NCBI GenBank assembly: GCA_934233735.1
Contig: CAKQGQ010000011.1
Coordinates: 12,538 to 76,537, forward strand
Source of the DNA: an uncultured Clostridia bacterium
GTDB lineage: Bacteria; Bacillota; Clostridia; Peptostreptococcales; Anaerovoracaceae
Direction of reading: 5' to 3'
DNA: 64,000 nt
The notes under the pieces were generated by a model. It had not been told where the DNA came from. It did no database searches and worked only from the letters and a program-made list of their open reading frames with translations. This document shows positions 51,209 to 59,865 of the stretch, piece by piece (position 1 is the first letter of the stretch; each line of letters starts with the position of its first letter). Position numbers and translations under genes: made by a program.

Positions 51209-51377
51209 GAAAGGCTCTTTTTTTAAGGCGTTATTCTGCATTCTTATCGCTCTGACCTGCCTGTTCGCGCCCCAGCTCGGACTTGCTGAGCCCGGCGATA
51301 AATGGCAGTACGCCGGTGTGATTGTCGGTGGGCTTGCAGCAATCGCTTACTTAAAAAAATGTTTTGAACGCCGCTGA
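51195..51377 (+). CDS. Small membrane protein, 60 residues
   Basis: Two hydrophobic segments (about 9-30, ALFCILIALTCLFAPQLGLA, and 40-53, AGVIVGGLAAIAYLK) and a basic C-terminus. The first hydrophobic part with AEPG after it could be a cleavable signal. The start is inside the end of deoC, behind GGAGG (51181-51185); ATG at 51195 is 9 bases from it and an in-frame ATG at 51189 only 3. Not a family I recognise. Its stop lies in the terminator stem. Confidence 0.65.
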   Translation: MNITKKGSFFKALFCILIALTCLFAPQLGLAEPGDKWQYAGVIVGGLAAIAYLKKCFERR

Positions 51378-51397
51378 AAAAGCGGCGTTCTTTTTTT
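51366..51397 (+). terminator. Terminator after deoC and the small membrane gene
   Basis: Perfect stem GAACGCCGCT/AGCGGCGTTC (51366-51375 with 51381-51390) followed by seven T. The stop codon of the small gene lies at its loop edge. Confidence 0.95.
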
Positions 51398-51401
51398 ACG
51401 G

Positions 51402-52478
51402 TCAGTTTCCGAGATACCTCCCACTGTTTTTATATTTTTTCAGCATTTTCTCGACTCTCTCATTGCGCCCGAGCTCGGCAGCCCTTACTTTTTGCTCGTA
51501 AGGCGTGAGCTTGTCAATATCTTTAATATGCTTTCGGATTGGTTTTGGCATAAACGGCAGATAAATGAGCGGTGAAATTATCAAGCAGTCTAAAATCAGC
51601 CACCCCAAGGCAAGACCCAGTATGGTGATTTCATTCCACTCCTGCAGAACTCCAAAGGAAGTTAAAAATACGAAGCCGATGATACCGACGAAAAAGGTTA
51701 TGTAAACCCTCTCTATTTTCTTGATCGCGCTGCTGAGCGCTTCATCAAACCAAGTGGTTTTCAGGCTTTTTAATATATATTTGGCACCGCGGAACTGGAT
51801 ATTCGCAAGATAAACGCAGAGTTTAAAATCGTCAAAACTCGTTTTTTCCGGTGGAATCTCTACCGGATACAATTCACTATCCATGTCCTGATAAAAAATC
51901 TGCGCACGGATGAGTGTACCTTCGCCCATAATGGAATATTCGGCCTTTTCACCCGGTGTAAATTCCATCACAAAAAGCTGACCGGGCTGCAGCATTTGGG
52001 ACTGCCCGTCCGCGCCGATTACCGCATATCCGTCCTTACAGTAAAGCGCATGCGTGCAGAACGGCAAATCCGATGTATATTCAGAATGCATAACTTTCTT
52101 TTCGGATTCCGGTGTAATTACATCCAGATAGCCTTCGTTCCCTTTGCGAACCATCAGATTGTAGTCGGTGATTTTACCGAAGCTTTTCGTCTTCCATGCG
52201 CCGTCGAAACGATCCTGTTCCAGCTCTTTCAGTCTGCTCACACGCTCGCCCTCGTAACTGAGGACAACTTCGCCTGACAGTACCATCAGAACCCTGTCAT
52301 AATCCGGCAGCTTTGTGAAATTTGATTCATCCGTCTCTACGGTTGCGGAGCTGAGCCTCCAGATAAAATTACGATCCGAATATTTACTTTTCTTCGGAAA
52401 AATCGCAAGCTCCTTCGTACTGCCTCCCGACCATAGGCTTGTGCCGAAATTCTCTTCTTTGCAAAGATAATAGTGCAT
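51402..52478 (-). CDS. HutD-like cupin protein fused to a membrane domain
   Basis: A 358-residue protein of unusual build. The N-terminal 190 residues match the HutD/Ves cupin family: GTSLWSGGSTKELAIFP near the start, WRLSSATVE, and DYDRVLMVLSGEVVLSYEGE. HutD is associated with histidine catabolism, but its function is uncertain. Residues about 265-320 form two transmembrane helices, then a basic tail. I know of no common HutD with such a part; it is probably membrane-tethered. The ATG at 52478 follows AGGAG. No hut genes lie nearby, so its task is unknown. Confidence 0.65.
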   Translation of the reverse strand: MHYYLCKEENFGTSLWSGGSTKELAIFPKKSKYSDRNFIWRLSSATVETDESNFTKLPDYDRVLMVLSGEVVLSYEGERVSRLKELEQDRFDGAWKTKSFGKITDYNLMVRKGNEGYLDVITPESEKKVMHSEYTSDLPFCTHALYCKDGYAVIGADGQSQMLQPGQLFVMEFTPGEKAEYSIMGEGTLIRAQIFYQDMDSELYPVEIPPEKTSFDDFKLCVYLANIQFRGAKYILKSLKTTWFDEALSSAIKKIERVYITFFVGIIGFVFLTSFGVLQEWNEITILGLALGWLILDCLIISPLIYLPFMPKPIRKHIKDIDKLTPYEQKVRAAELGRNERVEKMLKKYKNSGRYLGN

Positions 52479-52644
52479 GTTTCGTCTCCTTCCATGCGTC
52501 ATGGCATAAGCCCGACGACCGAATTATAGATATGTTAATTATATCATAGTTTTCAGGCTTTGCGCAAAAAACTTGTAATTGTTTACCGAATGCTCTATAA
52601 TAAAAACAGTTTTATTAGCATGTTCTGAACAAAAGGAGTTTTTT

Positions 52645-53517
52645 ATGTACCGATCCGACGGTTACCGTGTTCTAAGCACGGATCCGATTTATCAAATCGT
52701 TCCGCACATCATGCCCAAACGCTATGATGCGTCGAACTCAATTAAGGTTGATATCGACCTTGAACCAATTCAAAACTACATAAGGGAATGCCGTAAGAAA
52801 GGCATCAGCGTTTCACATATGAGCGTTATCATTGCAGGATATCTAAGAATCGTTTCACAAAATCCATATCTGAATCGCTTCGTCATGAATAAAAAGATAT
52901 ATTCCCGCAACCATTTTTGCGTCTCGTTTGTTACGCTTACGCCGGGAAGCGAAACCGATACGGTAAGCAAGCTTTATTTCAATCTGGATGACACGCTTCC
53001 GGTTGTCAATGAGAAAATATCGGCTGCCATCGAAAGAGCCAAGAATCACGGCGGACCGAACTCGATGGATAAATTGATTGCCAAGCTTTGCAGGACGCCT
53101 TTTCTTTTGACTTTCAGCATCGGCTTCCTGAAGCTTTTAGATCGTTTTTTTACGTTACCGTTCAGCATTGTGGATGCCAGTCCGTTCCATACCTCCCTGT
53201 TTGTAACGAACCTGGCTTCAATTCGCACGAATACGATTTATCACCATCTCTATGAATTCGGCACGACAGGCGTGTTCGTATCCATGGGACAGCCGATGAA
53301 AAAGCCGCGTCTGAACGGAGAGACTTTTGAAGAAAAAAAGGTAATGGAGCTCGGTATTGTGACTGACGAGAGAATCGCGAACGGACATTATTACGGCCGT
53401 TGTTTCAAAGAACTTTCAAAGTATTATAAGAATCCGGCTTTGCTGGAAACGCCGCCGGAAAGCGTTGTCAGCGACCCGGATGTGAAGAAGAAAAAAAGGA
53501 AATGGATTGTGAAATAG
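52645..53517 (+). CDS. Acyltransferase-fold (E2/CAT superfamily) protein lacking catalytic residues
   Basis: A 290-residue protein whose fold matches the catalytic domain of 2-oxoacid dehydrogenase E2 / chloramphenicol acetyltransferase. Typical are PHIMPKRYDASN near the start and the C-terminal VTDERIANGHYYG (about 240-252), where E2 enzymes have DHRVVDG. Here the catalytic histidine position is Glu (E242) and the aspartate is Asn (N246). So it is unlikely to be an ordinary acyltransferase. It has no lipoyl or subunit-binding domain and no dehydrogenase genes beside it. AAAGGAG precedes the ATG. Confidence 0.75.
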   Translation: MYRSDGYRVLSTDPIYQIVPHIMPKRYDASNSIKVDIDLEPIQNYIRECRKKGISVSHMSVIIAGYLRIVSQNPYLNRFVMNKKIYSRNHFCVSFVTLTPGSETDTVSKLYFNLDDTLPVVNEKISAAIERAKNHGGPNSMDKLIAKLCRTPFLLTFSIGFLKLLDRFFTLPFSIVDASPFHTSLFVTNLASIRTNTIYHHLYEFGTTGVFVSMGQPMKKPRLNGETFEEKKVMELGIVTDERIANGHYYGRCFKELSKYYKNPALLETPPESVVSDPDVKKKKRKWIVK

Positions 53518-53597
53518 AATCGGAAAAGGCGGTCTCGCATCCTCGAAACATTTCAGGAAAACGATACCGCCTGTTTTATTTTTTGTGCTTCAAAGTC

Positions 53598-53969
53598 TTA
53601 TGCTTCTTTTTTTGAATCGATGTCCTCAATCATCAAAGACAGAGACCATACATAGAGCTTAAGTGCCTGAGACCAGTTATCCAAACACTCTTTCCCGTGT
53701 TCCGTTATGGCATAGATGCGGCGCGGATTGCTGCCGTCGCTCTCAAGCTCCCATTCGGACTGCAGGAGACCTGACGCCTCCATTTTTTTCAAATAGCGAT
53801 AGACGCCTGCTTTGTCCGGCTGTGTTCCGCCGAACATAGGATTATCAGCCAGTTTCTGAATCAGAGAAAAGCCATGCATTTTTTCGTCTTTCAAGGCGTT
53901 CAAAATTCCAGGCTGCAGCATTTTATCCAAATATTTCCCCTTACATGGGCAGTCCATTTCAATAAACAT
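53598..53969 (-). CDS. PadR-family transcriptional regulator
   Basis: A 123-residue regulator. It has an extra N-terminal stretch with CPCKGK, then the PadR winged helix (LQPGILNALKDEKMHGFSLIQKL, PDKAGVYRYLKKMEASGLLQSEWE and RRIYAITEHGKECL). The start at 53969 follows GAGGG; its start codon lies 5 bases past the DUF5714 gene stop. It likely controls the ABC importer and DUF5714 genes upstream in the same operon. Effector unknown. Confidence 0.85.
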   Translation of the reverse strand: MFIEMDCPCKGKYLDKMLQPGILNALKDEKMHGFSLIQKLADNPMFGGTQPDKAGVYRYLKKMEASGLLQSEWELESDGSNPRRIYAITEHGKECLDNWSQALKLYVWSLSLMIEDIDSKKEA

Positions 53970-53973
53970 AAAA

Positions 53974-54567
53974 TCACCCTCTGACAATAAAGAAAGGACA
54001 TTCCTTTCCTAAACATTCTTTGTTGTTTTTATAGTAATGACACCTGATATCATCATTGACTTTCAGTTTCAACCCCAGATTTTCTTCGGCAAACTCGCTT
54101 AATGCCTGTGTCGCAAGGAAAAGCACGCGTTTGCAGCATCTCGGTCCCGGATAACTTCCAACTTTTGTAAGTGCATATCCTGTTCCTCGATTTGCAACAT
54201 CCCAAAACTCGCGCTTCGTCGGCTTTGCTCCTGTATACACGCTGAGGAAAATTCCCGCACCTACGCCGGAACCACAGCTTCCGCAGTCACCGCAGAAACC
54301 TCCCGGTACGGTTTTTCCGCGTCTGAGCGCTTCACGCAGCCAGCCTTCTAAAGCTGCTCTGTCTGCCTTTGTCTCAATCGCTGCAGCCACCAGCGATGCT
54401 GCCGGCATGATATAGTGGTGGAACGGGTCGTGCATCGGAACACCCGGAAGATCCATCAGCTGCATTAAAATCTCGTCAACTGTCAGGCTTTGTCCGTCGT
54501 CAAAAATTTCCAGACACTTCTTCGTTATGTCATCATAAATCTTTGGTCTGTTTATCGTCATATCCAT
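53974..54567 (-). CDS. DUF5714 cysteine-rich protein
   Basis: A 197-residue soluble protein with Cys groups: GGFCGDCGSCGSGVGAG (about 89-105), RCCKR (about 142-146) and CHYYKNNKECLGKECPF near the end. This is the DUF5714 pattern. The cysteines could bind Fe-S or another metal. Function is unknown. It is cotranscribed with the NMT1-type ABC importer and the PadR regulator, so an involvement with that importer's substrate is a fair guess. Confidence 0.75.
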   Translation of the reverse strand: MDMTINRPKIYDDITKKCLEIFDDGQSLTVDEILMQLMDLPGVPMHDPFHHYIMPAASLVAAAIETKADRAALEGWLREALRRGKTVPGGFCGDCGSCGSGVGAGIFLSVYTGAKPTKREFWDVANRGTGYALTKVGSYPGPRCCKRVLFLATQALSEFAEENLGLKLKVNDDIRCHYYKNNKECLGKECPFFIVRG

Positions 54568-54601
54568 CTCATTTTACCTCGTTTCCGCTATAAGCCGAAT
54601 A

Positions 54602-55516
54602 TCAATAGTTTTGCCACTTTATCGCTTTTTTCTGAACGAAGGTCACGCATGCCGAAAGCGCGGTGACCACCAGCGCCACTACCATAATCCCCGCAATAAC
54701 TTTCGTATAGTTTCCATATGTGTTGTAATTGACTATATAGTAGCCCATCCCCACCGTGGAGCCCATCATCTCGGCAAAAGTGAGCATCATCACTGCTGTT
54801 GTAAAGGTTACTTTCAATCCTTTAATTGTACCCGGCCAGGAGTAGGGTAAAAGAACCTGAAAAAGCATTGCTGCATCCGATAGCCCCAAGGTGCGCGCAA
54901 GGTCAATAATATTTTTATCGATAGATTCTACCGATAATATCGACTTCAAAAATGTCGGCCAAAAAATACCAAGCAGAATCACCACAACCGACGCACTTCG
55001 GAAAGTCGGCATAATCGCTATTACATAAGGTGCGAATACAATCGACGGAATCGGTGCCAATACATTCGCAATCGGATAGAACATTTCTTTCAGTCTTTGA
55101 TTCCATCCGCAAATCAGTCCAAGCAGCGTGCCAAGCAATAGACCGATTAAAACACCCGCGAAAAGCAATTCCATGGAGTTCAGCACACCCCACAGCATTT
55201 CCTTCCAGTCTATCCTGAACACATGAAAAATATTTTCAAGTGCAGGAACCAAAACCGGATGGCAAGCGTTGAGCTTAGTCACCGCAATTTCCCAAATCAA
55301 GAACAGAATCCACAGCAAGGATATAATTCCCGATCCCGATTCCCGTTTCAAAGGAAAACGCACAAGTCTGTATATATAATACATCTCCATCAGTGCAATT
55401 GCAACAAGAAAACTCACCGGTGACTCTGTCTTTTTTTCACCCGGTAAAAAGATTGCCGTTACCAAAACCGCTAAAAGCAAATGCGAAAACAGTACCGAGA
55501 AATTTATCTTTTTCAT
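54602..55516 (-). CDS. ABC transporter permease (NMT1/SsuC/TauC type)
   Basis: Membrane permease of 304 residues, with about six helices. The EAA loop is LARTLGLSDAAMLFQVLLPYSWPGTIKGLK (split here near residues 214-244), typical of the nitrate/sulfonate/taurine/thiamine-precursor importers. It overlaps the ATPase gene (ATGA). It starts at 55516, after GAGGTGG. Confidence 0.85.
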   Translation of the reverse strand: MKKINFSVLFSHLLLAVLVTAIFLPGEKKTESPVSFLVAIALMEMYYIYRLVRFPLKRESGSGIISLLWILFLIWEIAVTKLNACHPVLVPALENIFHVFRIDWKEMLWGVLNSMELLFAGVLIGLLLGTLLGLICGWNQRLKEMFYPIANVLAPIPSIVFAPYVIAIMPTFRSASVVVILLGIFWPTFLKSILSVESIDKNIIDLARTLGLSDAAMLFQVLLPYSWPGTIKGLKVTFTTAVMMLTFAEMMGSTVGMGYYIVNYNTYGNYTKVIAGIMVVALVVTALSACVTFVQKKAIKWQNY

Positions 55517-56250
55517 TGGAACCACCTCGTCATTTCTTCTTTCAGCGCCTGACAATCCGCTCTTCCCGCCTGCTGCCGGCAGCAGCAGTTGATGGAAGTA
55601 TCAATTTGCTTTTCGTGCTGTATCCGGCCGTCCTCGATGAAAACAATCCTGCTTCCCAGAATCATTGCCTCGTCGAGGTCATGTGTCACGAAAATAACGG
55701 TTTTCCCGCTTTCTTTCCAAAGATCCTGCAAAAGAATCTGAAGCTGCCCCCGGATTTTCGTATCCAGCGCGCCGAACGGTTCATCCAGCAGCAGATAAGG
55801 TGAATCCATCGCCAAAGTTCTGGCAATCGCCGTCCGCTGGCGCATACCGCCCGAAAGCTGATACGGCCAAGCGTCCAAAACATGTTCCAGACCTGTCCTT
55901 TTAAGGAAATACACCGCCCGTTCTTTTGCTTCGCTTTTGCTGAACCTTCCCGTTTTATTTACGGCAAATGTAACATTTTGAAGTACCGTCATCCACGGAA
56001 ACAAAGAATATTGCTGAAATACAACGGAGCGGTCCACTGATGGACCGCTTATTGTTTTGTTGTCAGTCAAAATGCTTCCGCTCGTCGGCATATCAAGCCC
56101 CGCTATGAGCTTCAAAAGCGTCGATTTGCCGCATCCCGAATGTCCTATGATGCAAAGGAACTCACCGTCTGCAATTTCAAGATTCAGCCGGCTGAGAACC
56201 TCCTTATCACTCTTCGGATATCTAAAGATCACATCCTGAATCTTAATCAT
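55513..56250 (-). CDS. ABC transporter ATPase (NMT1/SsuB/TauB type)
   Basis: Cytoplasmic ATPase of 245 residues. Walker A GHSGCGKS (about 37-44), LSGGMRQRTAIARTL (about 134-148), LLLDEPFGALD, and VTHDLDEA (H-loop) fit the sulfonate/taurine class. It has an extra Cys-containing C-terminal tail. The start shares one base with the stop codon of the binding-protein gene. Confidence 0.88.
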   Translation of the reverse strand: MIKIQDVIFRYPKSDKEVLSRLNLEIADGEFLCIIGHSGCGKSTLLKLIAGLDMPTSGSILTDNKTISGPSVDRSVVFQQYSLFPWMTVLQNVTFAVNKTGRFSKSEAKERAVYFLKRTGLEHVLDAWPYQLSGGMRQRTAIARTLAMDSPYLLLDEPFGALDTKIRGQLQILLQDLWKESGKTVIFVTHDLDEAMILGSRIVFIEDGRIQHEKQIDTSINCCCRQQAGRADCQALKEEMTRWFQ

Positions 56251-57317
56251 TAATTGTTAGCCTCATACTCTGTTAAAAGCTGCTGATAAATATCTGTATT
56301 TTCACCGGCATCGATCATTGCTTTCAAAGCGTCGCCATAGATTGACGGATCAATGTAGTCGTTAATATCATATTCTGTGTCTGCGTCGATGTCGCCGTTT
56401 GCTTTCATAACATCATAGAAGTCGGAAACCTTCTTCTTGTTCGGATCTAAGGATACGATCATCGCATTGTCATAATCGTCTGTTCCGTACATGATTGCTT
56501 CTACATAAGCAGCATCCTGTCCGCTGTATTCTGTCAAAGCTTCGATTGCCGTTTCATGGTCGTTGAGATAAGTTGCATATGCTCTTAACGCTGCCTTCTC
56601 AAATCTTACCAAAGCCTCACGCTTATCATTTACTGCTGTTCTGGATGCAGTCTGTCTGCAGCATGGGAAATCACTTTCAAAATCGCCTACCTGGAAACCG
56701 ATATCTAATCCATTCTGCTTTGCAACATAACCAAAACCACTGTTGACCATGCCGATATCAGCATCGCCTTTTTTCACTGCTTCTACGATGGACTGCTGTG
56801 AATCCATGTATACGAATTCAGCATTTACTCCCGCTTCTCTAAGCAGACCCTTCATTATCATATGACCGGTTTCCATTCTAAAGCAGGCAAAAGTCTTGCC
56901 TTCAAACTGGGATAAAGCGGTATATTTCGCGCCATCGGCAACGATGCCTTCACTGCCTTCGGAAATCGTTCCTCCAATGATTACAACATCGGTACCCTGT
57001 GAAATATAACTGCAGCTTGGAATTACGCCGTAAGGCAGAATATCAAGCTTGTCCATGCTGACTGCTGTCAAGCCGTCCGGAAGTGAGTTTACAGTTTCAA
57101 ACTGTACATCCAGATTCTCGTCTTCAAAATAGCCGAGCTTGCTTGCTAAAATAATACATGCTGTTTTAATATCTTTTCCGAGCATCCCCACTTTTAAAGT
57201 TACTTTTTCAGCCGTTTGTTCCGTCGGCTCGTCATTATTTCCGCACGAAGTCAACACAGCCATAGCGGAAACTGTCATTGCTATACAGAGAACTGCTGCG
57301 AGTAATTTTTTCTTCAT
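56250..57317 (-). CDS. NMT1-type ABC substrate-binding lipoprotein
   Basis: A 355-residue lipoprotein. Signal peptide with lipobox near AVLTSC (Cys about residue 24). The mature protein is a type-2 binding protein of the NMT1/SsuA family: LKVGMLGKDIKTACIILASKLGYFEDENLDVQF. Substrates of the family include sulfonates, nitrate, pyrimidine (thiamine precursor) and others, so I do not assign one. The ATG at 57317 follows GGAGG. Its leader contains a large unclassified hairpin. Confidence 0.85.
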   Translation of the reverse strand: MKKKLLAAVLCIAMTVSAMAVLTSCGNNDEPTEQTAEKVTLKVGMLGKDIKTACIILASKLGYFEDENLDVQFETVNSLPDGLTAVSMDKLDILPYGVIPSCSYISQGTDVVIIGGTISEGSEGIVADGAKYTALSQFEGKTFACFRMETGHMIMKGLLREAGVNAEFVYMDSQQSIVEAVKKGDADIGMVNSGFGYVAKQNGLDIGFQVGDFESDFPCCRQTASRTAVNDKREALVRFEKAALRAYATYLNDHETAIEALTEYSGQDAAYVEAIMYGTDDYDNAMIVSLDPNKKKVSDFYDVMKANGDIDADTEYDINDYIDPSIYGDALKAMIDAGENTDIYQQLLTEYEANN

Positions 57318-57373
57318 AACTTCTTCCTCCAATTTTTCGCTCTGTTGTTTAAATCGAATAGTTGATAAAGTCT

Positions 57374-57423
57374 ACTGCATGGGTAAAAAGATGGTTGGGA
57401 GAAGATTGGAATCCCGATGCAGT
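57374..57423 (-). promoter_or_regulatory. Structured leader of the NMT1-type operon
   Basis: ACTGCAT (57374-57380) and ATGCAGT (57417-57423) form a perfect stem with additional GGG/CCC pairing and an internal stem. It lies in the leader about 60-105 bases before the start codon. It does not match the TPP, SAM or other riboswitch consensus that I can check by eye. Function unknown. Confidence 0.45.
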
Positions 57424-57516
57424 GTATTAACTTTCTCGGTATTATTCTACCGGATATCGCAAGTACAGCACCATAATTTTCTTTATAAAAAATAGAAAAA
57501 TCTTTGTTTTTCCATA

Positions 57517-57999
57517 CTATTTATCGAAAATATCGGTTTTTTTCAGAACCTTATATAAAATCAAACCGAGCAGTCCGCACGACAGGATTTCTCCGACGCC
57601 GACCGTTGCAACCAAATAGAGGTACGCATCTTCTGCGCCGTAAACCAGCTGCAGAACCTTCGGCACAATCAGCATATTGCATAAAATCGGCGCGATCGGA
57701 CCCAGTGTCGGTTTTTTCTTTCCTATGTAATAAGTGCCTATCGCGCCTAAAAAAGTCGCCAAAGAGCCGAAAACAATGTCCCAGAGCGCGCATCCTGTAA
57801 CCAGATTCGCGATAACGCAGCCTATCGTCAGGCCCGGCACTGCCGCCCATGTAAACACAGGCAGAATTGTAAGCATTTCAGAAAGTCTGAGCTGGATTGC
57901 CCCACTTGCCATTCCTGCCAAATTCGCAATAATTGTAAGCACCACATAGAGCGCTGCTATAAGCGAGGCTCTTGTCAGGTCTAATGTTTTGTTGTTCAT
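57517..57999 (-). CDS. queT: QueT transporter family protein
   Basis: An ECF-type S component of 160 residues, for a queuosine precursor such as preQ1. The family features are present: GAIQLRLSEMLTILPVFTWAAVPGLTIGCVIANL (about 33-66) and DIVFGSLATFLGAIGTY. No preQ1 riboswitch is seen in its short leader. GGGAGG precedes the ATG. It stands alone here. Confidence 0.88.
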   Translation of the reverse strand: MNNKTLDLTRASLIAALYVVLTIIANLAGMASGAIQLRLSEMLTILPVFTWAAVPGLTIGCVIANLVTGCALWDIVFGSLATFLGAIGTYYIGKKKPTLGPIAPILCNMLIVPKVLQLVYGAEDAYLYLVATVGVGEILSCGLLGLILYKVLKKTDIFDK

Positions 58000-58046
58000 A
58001 TGTCCTCCCTTTTCCTTTGTAATAATTTCATACTGTTAAATATATC

Positions 58047-58856
58047 CTACAGTTTTCCCTCCAAAAATCTTCTTCTGTATTTCAAAACCGCATAATCGCT
58101 GATTCGGTTTACATAAACCGGGTCGAAAATGCCGCCGACCAGACCCACAACGAAAAAGCCCTGCACGAACTTCGTGTAAATCATTTCCTCCGATAAAGCT
58201 GCTGCCGCGGCTTTCATCTGTTCTTCCTTGCTGATTGTCCAGTCGCCGTCGCCGATAGAATCTCCCGCCAAAACGATATTATGAATATCTTCATTCAGTG
58301 CCGCGTCCCGGAATAGGAATTCTTCTTCGTCGCACATCGCGGTTTCGATGATTTTTAAGATAAAAATTTTCTCCGCATCCGTCCGGTACTCATATCCGTA
58401 ACTCAATGCGATCTCATAAACGCTTTTCAAAACCATCGCGATAAACACCGGTATGTCCGGAATTGCCGAGCCAACCAGACCCATCCCAATGCCTTCTACG
58501 CTGGAAATCAAGAGATTGACGCCTTTCGCCGACTTTGCCTGCCTCGTAAATTCCTTCGCCGTTTTCCTGTTTTCTGTCAGTTCGGACGCGTAGGTATTCA
58601 CTTTAAAATCCGTTTCCTTTTTATCTTTATTATATGTTTTCTCAATAATGCCGGTTCCCTTTTCAAACACAAGCTGAAATGCTTTAAAGAAAGCGGTATT
58701 CAAAGTTCCGCTCAATTTTTGCGGCACCACACGGTCGAGTTTTTTCATTAAGACAGAGGTCGGCCCTTCTTTTCTCTTCGATGCAAATTTTGCTTCTTTT
58801 TTTAAAAGGTCCTGCCATTCCTTCTCCCAAGGAGTTTTCTTCGTAAAAATCGCCAT
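58047..58856 (-). CDS. EcsC family protein
   Basis: A 269-residue protein of the EcsC family, with the diagnostic segment VEGIGMGLVGSAIPDIPVFIAMVLKS (about 122-147; membrane-like) and the later FVVGLVGGIFDPVYVNRI. In Bacillus EcsC belongs to an ABC-linked operon affecting secretion and competence, but its own function is unclear. It is not next to ecsAB here. A soluble N-terminus and a membrane-associated middle are expected. Confidence 0.8.
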   Translation of the reverse strand: MAIFTKKTPWEKEWQDLLKKEAKFASKRKEGPTSVLMKKLDRVVPQKLSGTLNTAFFKAFQLVFEKGTGIIEKTYNKDKKETDFKVNTYASELTENRKTAKEFTRQAKSAKGVNLLISSVEGIGMGLVGSAIPDIPVFIAMVLKSVYEIALSYGYEYRTDAEKIFILKIIETAMCDEEEFLFRDAALNEDIHNIVLAGDSIGDGDWTISKEEQMKAAAAALSEEMIYTKFVQGFFVVGLVGGIFDPVYVNRISDYAVLKYRRRFLEGKL

Positions 58857-58953
58857 ATTTCTCCCCCTCTTTTCCCGGCAAAATCAGCATTGCAAATCTT
58901 CTTCTGCCATTTGGAATGCGGTTATTATACCACGCTTTTTTTAAAAAAACAAG

Positions 58954-58974
58954 AACCCGCCGGCAGGACGGGTT
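58954..58974 (-). terminator. Terminator after the lytic transglycosylase gene
   Basis: Stem AACCCG/CGGGTT (58954-58959 with 58969-58974), with extra GC pairing within, followed on the minus strand by CTTGTTTTTTT. Confidence 0.75.
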
Positions 58975-58992
58975 TGATGTTTGTGATGCATA

Positions 58993-59778
58993 TTATATAT
59001 AGCCCTTCTTTTCAAGGAAAGTCTGAATACTTTTTCTGACTTTCATTACAGATCTTCCGGGTTCACGGGAATGAGTACCTCTCGCAACAGCGCCGCTTCC
59101 GCAAACATAGCAGCAAATCGCCTTCGAGTAGGTCTTATGTTTCTTTTTCATTGTTTTTAAATATTTTGCAGCAATTTCGATACTGACATCGGCCTCGTAC
59201 AAATCCGACGGTTTATAGCCATAACTTCGTGCGAATGCGTCTCCGCACTGCATCATGCCTTTATATCCGAATCTGCTCGTGGCTTTAGCGCGGAAATTGC
59301 TTTCGCGCAGTGCCAGCCCCATCAGTACCTTAGGGTCTATATTGTTTTTCTTGCCGGACTTGATAAAATATCCTGCCAGCGTAATCGACCACTTCTTGCT
59401 CAGTTTTGAGTTCTTGCTGCGAATATAGGCGGCAAGCCCTTTTTGGTAATCAGATACCTTTTTTGTATTCTTCTTGGTAGTTTTCTTAGTAGTTTGATTC
59501 GTATTCGTGTCGTTCTTTTCAGTTTTTTCAGTCTTGCTAACCTCTTCGGTCTTTTCAGTTTGAGCGGCTTCTTCCGCTGCATTTATCTCTGTTTTTTCTA
59601 CTGCGGCTTTGGCATCTGAATTTTCATTTTCCCCGTTTCCCCCTATTTCCGCAGTGCTGTCAAGCGGCGCAAGAGCAACAGTTGTGCCTTGTACAATCTC
59701 CGGATCTGCATACACCGGAGCTGCCGTACACGCTGCCATTGTCAATGCCATAAACACTGCAATGAGTTTTTTAAACAT
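58993..59778 (-). CDS. Lytic transglycosylase-type (SLT) secreted protein
   Basis: A 261-residue exported protein. A signal peptide (about 1-24, ending VYA) comes first, then a disordered Glu/Lys/Thr-rich linker (about 50-108, with TEKTEK and TTKKTTKKNTKK repeats), and finally an SLT domain. The catalytic Glu is E159 in ALRESNF, and the next motif GMMQCGD stands where most have GLMQ. It would cleave peptidoglycan glycan strands. Promoter -35 TGGACA (59860-59865), 17 bases, TATAAT (59837-59842). Confidence 0.85.
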   Translation of the reverse strand: MFKKLIAVFMALTMAACTAAPVYADPEIVQGTTVALAPLDSTAEIGGNGENENSDAKAAVEKTEINAAEEAAQTEKTEEVSKTEKTEKNDTNTNQTTKKTTKKNTKKVSDYQKGLAAYIRSKNSKLSKKWSITLAGYFIKSGKKNNIDPKVLMGLALRESNFRAKATSRFGYKGMMQCGDAFARSYGYKPSDLYEADVSIEIAAKYLKTMKKKHKTYSKAICCYVCGSGAVARGTHSREPGRSVMKVRKSIQTFLEKKGYI

Positions 59779-59836
59779 AATATTTCCTCTTTTCAAAATA
59801 GTATCTGCGGTTGGGTTTTCGTCCGCAGACTTCTCT

Positions 59837-59865
59837 ATTATACCCGAAAATGTTGGAATTGTCCA
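59837..59865 (-). promoter_or_regulatory. Promoter of the lytic transglycosylase gene
   Basis: -35 TGGACA (59860-59865), 17-base spacer, -10 TATAAT (59837-59842) on the minus strand. Confidence 0.7.

Noticed and set aside
57318..57516. TPP riboswitch before the NMT1-type importer
   Set aside because: The CUGAGA and other invariant blocks are absent; only an unclassified hairpin is present.
58000..58046. preQ1 riboswitch before queT
   Set aside because: The leader is only about 45 bases and lacks the preQ1 consensus hairpin and A-rich tail.
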